Assembly (NCBI GenBank): GCA_024686055.1
Contig: JAIBDV010000023.1
Location: 1 to 15,501, forward strand
Direction: 5' to 3'
Source of the DNA: Neptuniibacter sp.
GTDB taxonomy: Bacteria; Pseudomonadota; Gammaproteobacteria; Pseudomonadales; Balneatricaceae
DNA length: 15,501 nt
Shown here: one piece after another, positions 14,933 through 15,501 of the stretch
How positions within the stretch are numbered: position 1 is the stretch's first letter
How the letters are laid out: every line of letters begins with the position of its first letter
Made by a program: the position numbers and the translations under genes
Notes under the pieces: model-generated
Told to the model about the DNA's origin: nothing
The model's input: the letters and a program-made list of their open reading frames with translations, nothing else
Databases searched by the model: none

Positions 14933-14966
14933 CTTGTCAGTGAGCTGTGAGGTGCAGCCTGACGAG
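14933..14966 (+). other. Hairpin in the sdaA leader
   Basis: CTTGTCAG (14933-14940) pairs with CTGACGAG (14959-14966) with one G-U pair; inside it GCTG (14944-14947) pairs with CAGC (14955-14958). It ends 32 bases before the sdaA start and is followed by an AT-rich, unstructured stretch that leads into the ribosome site. It may keep the ribosome site open or be regulatory. Confidence 0.4.
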
Positions 14967-14998
14967 AATGATAATAATAATGTTGGAGGCTTCAAGTA

Positions 14999-15501
14999 AT
15001 GCTTTTAAGTATCTTTGATCTGTTCAAAATCGGTATCGGACCATCCAGTTCCCACACGGTGGGGCCTATGGTGGCATCCAATCGGTTTCTGGCGGAGCTG
15101 AAAGACACAGCGAAGTTTGAAAGCACGACGGCTGTCAAAGTCAGCCTCTATGGCTCGCTGGCCATGACCGGTGAAGGTCACGCAACCGATATCGCGACGA
15201 TGGTCGGACTGATGGGTGAAGCGCCTGATTCAGTCGATCCCGATAAAGTGCCAGTGTATGTACAGCAGATTCGTGAAACGAAACAGCTGAACCTGGCGGG
15301 TGAGAAGCTGATCGATTTCGATGCCGACACCCAGGTGCCATTCTGTTTTGGTGAGTCGCTGCCCAAGCATCCGAACGGTATGCGTTTTCAGGCGTATGAC
15401 GCGGCAGGCATCATTGTACTGGACTCTATTTATTACTCTGTTGGTGGTGGCTTTGTTCTGAGTGACGAAGAAGCCAGTGCAGATGAAGCGCCAAGTGCAC
15501 A
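14999..15501 (+). CDS. sdaA: L-serine dehydratase (iron-sulfur type), 5' part cut by window end
   Basis: L-serine ammonia-lyase converts serine to pyruvate and ammonia in the cytoplasm using a [4Fe-4S] cluster. The first 167 residues are visible. The N-terminus MLLSIFDLFKIGIGPSSSHTVGPM (residues 1-24, with GPSSSHTVGP at 14-23) is the hallmark of the SdaA/SdaB/TdcG family beta domain, followed by VSLYGSLAMTGEGHATD. The cluster cysteines and the rest of the alpha domain lie beyond the window. GGAGG 9 bases upstream supports the ATG at 14999. The frame is open to the last base. It is divergent from the XRE-cupin gene and shares its operator region. Other family members (sdaB, tdcG) cannot be told apart from this fragment; the glycine/serine setting favours sdaA. 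Confidence 0.93.
   Translation, partial: MLLSIFDLFKIGIGPSSSHTVGPMVASNRFLAELKDTAKFESTTAVKVSLYGSLAMTGEGHATDIATMVGLMGEAPDSVDPDKVPVYVQQIRETKQLNLAGEKLIDFDADTQVPFCFGESLPKHPNGMRFQAYDAAGIIVLDSIYYSVGGGFVLSDEEASADEAPSA

Noticed and set aside
14968..15018. Short upstream ORF starting in the AT-rich stretch before sdaA and overlapping its start.
   Set aside because: No proper ribosome site at the right distance and low-complexity codons; likely chance.

Overview
The window looks like chromosomal core DNA from a marine-type gammaproteobacterium, most like the Oceanospirillales/Pseudomonadales side. The basis is gene content: a YfhM-type alpha-2-macroglobulin paired with PBP1C, an APH-fold homoserine kinase as in Pseudomonas, RhlE, and a glycine cleavage/serine deaminase block. 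No species call is possible from the sequence alone. I see no tRNA, rRNA, CRISPR array, insertion sequence, phage gene or integrase.

Left part (1-5722, + strand): the 3' two-thirds of a thioester alpha-2-macroglobulin (yfhM) overlaps pbpC (PBP1C) by 4 bases. This is a periplasmic defence and cell-wall repair pair. It ends in a REP-like palindromic cluster that separates it from the convergent gene rhlE (- strand, 5723-6988).

Middle part (6989-10451, + strand): rhlE is divergent from an orphan signalling gene that fuses a CheX/CheC-type phosphatase domain to a receiver domain. Next comes a membrane-bound Cache-GGDEF diguanylate cyclase that keeps its catalytic and product-inhibition motifs. 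A long hairpin separates this cyclase from the convergent gene thrB.

Right part (10452-15501): thrB, lipA, gcvT and an XRE-cupin regulator all lie on the - strand, and sdaA (cut by the window end) diverges from the regulator. GcvT, LipA and SdaA fit one metabolic route. Glycine cleavage yields methylene-THF, glycine hydroxymethylation yields serine, and SdaA deaminates serine to pyruvate; LipA makes the lipoyl group needed by the H protein. A palindrome (TTTCCTATAGGAAA and its near copy TTTCGTATAGGAAA) lies in the XRE/sdaA divergent region and over the predicted gcvT transcription start. It is the best candidate for the operator of the XRE-cupin protein.

The most unusual non-coding signal is the gcvT leader of about 258 nt. 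It can fold into a three-way junction, then a 12-base palindrome and a strong 14-bp hairpin. It lacks the conserved strings of the known glycine riboswitch. Two further perfect 12-bp hairpins stand back to back between gcvT and lipA.
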